Part shown: piece after piece, positions 62,110 through 64,000 of the stretch
Numbering within the stretch: the stretch's first letter is position 1
Layout of the letters: every line of letters begins with the position of its first letter
Origin: Methanosarcina sp. MTP4
GTDB taxonomy: Archaea > Halobacteriota > Methanosarcinia > Methanosarcinales > Methanosarcinaceae
NCBI RefSeq assembly: GCF_000970045.1
Contig: NZ_CP009505.1
Span: 1,178,001-1,242,000 of the forward strand
Length of the DNA: 64,000 nt
Direction: 5' to 3'
The notes under the pieces: model-generated
What the model was told of the DNA's origin: nothing
The model's database searches: none
What the model saw: only the letters and a program-made list of their open reading frames with translations
Program-made: the position numbers and the translations under genes

Positions 62110-64000
62110 ATGAAAATCAGACATCTTGAAAGTTGTTTTTTTTTACTAATATTTGTGCTTTTAGCAGCTGCTTCTCCGGCCCAGGCAGATGTTGAGCCAT
62201 TTTGCAGCCTGGTTTCGGAACCAAACGTAACATATGTAGAGCCTGGAGATGTGTTTACTGTAACCGTAAGCATAGATCCCCACTCTGTAGAAGTTTGCGG
62301 GCTGCAGTACAACGTTTCATTCGATCCGGATGCATTTGAAGTGATGTCCCTGTCTCCGGGACCTTTCCTCTCTCAGGATGGCCAGATGACGTTTATAGTC
62401 CCTCCGCAAATAGGTCCTGAAATAGGTGAGGTTCTCTATGCAGAAACAAGGTGTGCACAGACCGGGGTTTCTGAACCAGGCGTCGTTTCAACAATCGAAT
62501 TCAAGGTAAAGGACCAGTTTTCGTCCCACGGGGTAAAAGAATTCGCCCTCAATGAAGTTATAATTGTAGATTCAAATCTCCTAACTGCTGGTCATGAGCT
62601 CAGTAACGGGACAGTTGTTTTGCTGAGCTCTTCCGTTTCGAATTTTACTGCCAATGTTACCGAAGGCGAAGCTCCGTTGATAGTCGGGTTCACCGATACT
62701 TCTCTGAACGCTGTTTCGTGGTCATGGGACCTTGACGGTGATGACCTGGTGGATTCTTATGTCAGGAATCCTGAGTATACGTACGCCGAACCCGGTGAAT
62801 ATCTTGTTTCCCTTACCGCAACAAACGAGCTGGGTACCAGCGATACGGTAACAGAAACCATCACTGTTTACGGCGCTCCTGCTGCCGGTTTCACTTCAAG
62901 TGTTACCGAAGGCGAAGCTCCGTTGACAGTTGGGTTCACCGACACTTCTACGAACGCTGTTTCGTGGTCCTGGGACCTTGATGGTGACGGTGTAGCAGAT
63001 TCTGAAATACAGAATCCAGAGTACACATACACTGAACCCGGTGATTATATTGTTTCCCTTGCCGTAGAAAACGAACTCGGTACAAGCGATACAACAACAG
63101 AAGCCATCACTGTTTACGGTGTTCCTGTCGCTGATTTCACTTCCAGTGTAATTGAAGGCGAAGCTCCGTTAAAAGTCCTGTTCACCGATGCTTCTACGAA
63201 TGCTGTTTCCTGGTCCTGGGACTTTGATGGTGTAGCAGATTCTGAACTACAGAATCCAGAGTACACGTACACAGAACCTGGTGATTATATTGTTTCCCTT
63301 ACCATAGAAAACGAACTCGGTACAAGCGATACGATAACAGAAGCCATCACTGTTTACGGTGTTCCTGTTGTCGGTTTCACTTCAAGTGTTATTGAAGGCG
63401 AAGCTCCGTTGACAGTTGGGTTCATCGACACTTCTCTGAACGCTGTTTCCTGGTCCTGGGACCTTGATGGTGATGGGTCTGTGGATTCTTCTGTCCGGAA
63501 TCCTGAGTACACGTACACCGAACCTGGTGAGTATCTTGTTTCCCTTACCGCAGAAAATGAACTGGGTACCAGCGATAAGGCAACCGAAACCATCACTGTT
63601 TACGGTATTCCTGCTGCCGGTTTCACTTCAAGTGTTATTGAAGGCAAAGCTCCGTTGACAGTTGGGTTCATCGACACTTCTCTGAACGCTGTTTCATGGT
63701 CCTGGGACCTTGATGGTGATGGGTCTGTGGATTCTTCTGTCCGGAATCCTGAGCACACGTACACCGAACCTGGTGAGTATCTTGTTTCCCTTGCCGCAGA
63801 AAATGAACTGGGTACCAGCGATAAGGCAACCGAAACCATCACTGTTTACGGTGTTCCTGTTGCTGATTTCACTTCCAGTGTAATTGAAGGTGAAGTTCCG
63901 TTAACAGTCGGGTTCACCGATGCTTCTACAAACGCTGTTTCGTGGTCCTGGGACTTTGACGGTGACGGTGCAGTAGATTCTAATGTTCAGAATCCTGAGT
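62110..64000 (+). CDS. Secreted cohesin-like/PKD-repeat protein, C terminus beyond window
   Basis: The frame is open from ATG 62110 to the window edge (630 codons). A signal peptide (about 1-28) is followed by a cohesin-type domain (about 35-175) with VEPGDVFTVTVSIDPHSVEV, CGLQYNVSFDPDAFEVMSLS and later VVSTIEFKVKDQ. At least six PKD domains then follow, each opening like FTSSVTEGEAPLTVGFTDTS and carrying SWSWDLDGDG (calcium-type DxDxDG) and NPEYTYTEPGEY. Cohesin-like domains in archaea need not bind dockerins; no dockerin is seen here. It probably extends from the cell surface. No strong ribosome binding site is seen before the ATG. Confidence 0.85.
   Translation, partial: MKIRHLESCFFLLIFVLLAAASPAQADVEPFCSLVSEPNVTYVEPGDVFTVTVSIDPHSVEVCGLQYNVSFDPDAFEVMSLSPGPFLSQDGQMTFIVPPQIGPEIGEVLYAETRCAQTGVSEPGVVSTIEFKVKDQFSSHGVKEFALNEVIIVDSNLLTAGHELSNGTVVLLSSSVSNFTANVTEGEAPLIVGFTDTSLNAVSWSWDLDGDDLVDSYVRNPEYTYAEPGEYLVSLTATNELGTSDTVTETITVYGAPAAGFTSSVTEGEAPLTVGFTDTSTNAVSWSWDLDGDGVADSEIQNPEYTYTEPGDYIVSLAVENELGTSDTTTEAITVYGVPVADFTSSVIEGEAPLKVLFTDASTNAVSWSWDFDGVADSELQNPEYTYTEPGDYIVSLTIENELGTSDTITEAITVYGVPVVGFTSSVIEGEAPLTVGFIDTSLNAVSWSWDLDGDGSVDSSVRNPEYTYTEPGEYLVSLTAENELGTSDKATETITVYGIPAAGFTSSVIEGKAPLTVGFIDTSLNAVSWSWDLDGDGSVDSSVRNPEHTYTEPGEYLVSLAAENELGTSDKATETITVYGVPVADFTSSVIEGEVPLTVGFTDASTNAVSWSWDFDGDGAVDSNVQNPE
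62640..64000 (+). repeat. PKD repeat array, 246-bp period
   Basis: The marker GAAGG of each repeat lies at 62662, 62908, 63154, 63394, 63640 and 63886, so the period is 246 bp (82 residues) except for the third unit, which is 240 bp and lacks two residues in the calcium loop. Units four and five are almost identical in DNA, which points to recent duplication. Confidence 0.93.

Overview
The window is chromosomal DNA of a methanogenic archaeon, almost certainly a Methanosarcina species. The evidence is a complete F420H2 dehydrogenase (fpo) operon including the Methanosarcina-type fpoO, coenzyme F420 and methanofuran biosynthesis genes, a bacterial-type grpE-dnaK-dnaJ set, A/T-rich intergenic DNA with archaeal TATA boxes, and surface proteins with PGF/PEF-CTERM tails. 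No species name can be fixed from sequence alone.

The left half (1-32.9 kb) is conserved core genome with higher GC. It holds, in order: a partial PAS protein (1-132, minus); tRNA-Ala(CGC); aEF-1beta with a small zinc-ribbon protein; the mfnD-mfnF-mfnE methanofuran genes; a four-helix membrane protein; grpE, dnaK and dnaJ; trkA-trkH for potassium uptake; a ferredoxin/geranylgeranyl reductase pair for archaeal lipids; cofG-cofH-cofH-cofC for F420; a second ferredoxin/flavoprotein pair; and fpoABCDHIJJKLMNO. The cof genes make the cofactor whose reduced form fpo oxidises. The intergenic spaces here carry many short degenerate tandem repeats. The space before fpo carries a strongly folded candidate non-coding RNA and a structured fpoA leader.

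The right half (32.9-64 kb) is accessory and A/T-rich. An island of about 6.5 kb lies between fpoO and a second, broken fpoO copy with a copied terminator. It holds a small membrane protein, an 80-bp fpoO scrap, a secreted metallophosphoesterase with a PGF-CTERM tail, a secreted jelly-roll-like protein, decayed RelBE remnants and an intact-looking HEPN/MNT pair. A transposase relic lies just outside.

From 40.5 kb on, nearly everything is predicted to be exported: a lipoprotein followed at once by a 1524-residue vWA plus gingipain-like (C25) protein, a lipoprotein, a PEF-CTERM protein, a 4086-residue beta-helix/CARDB/PKD giant and a cohesin-like/PKD-array protein that runs off the window. Three of these end in the same C-terminal module of about 190 residues, and a fourth decayed copy lies between genes. 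Fibronectin-type domains, terminators and upstream regions are also shared. The region therefore looks like a cell-surface locus that grows by copying modules and whole flanks. The items most worth following up are the shared C-terminal module, the lipoprotein/C25 pair, the folded RNA before fpo, the fpoO-flanked island and a cofG gene with no ordinary start codon.
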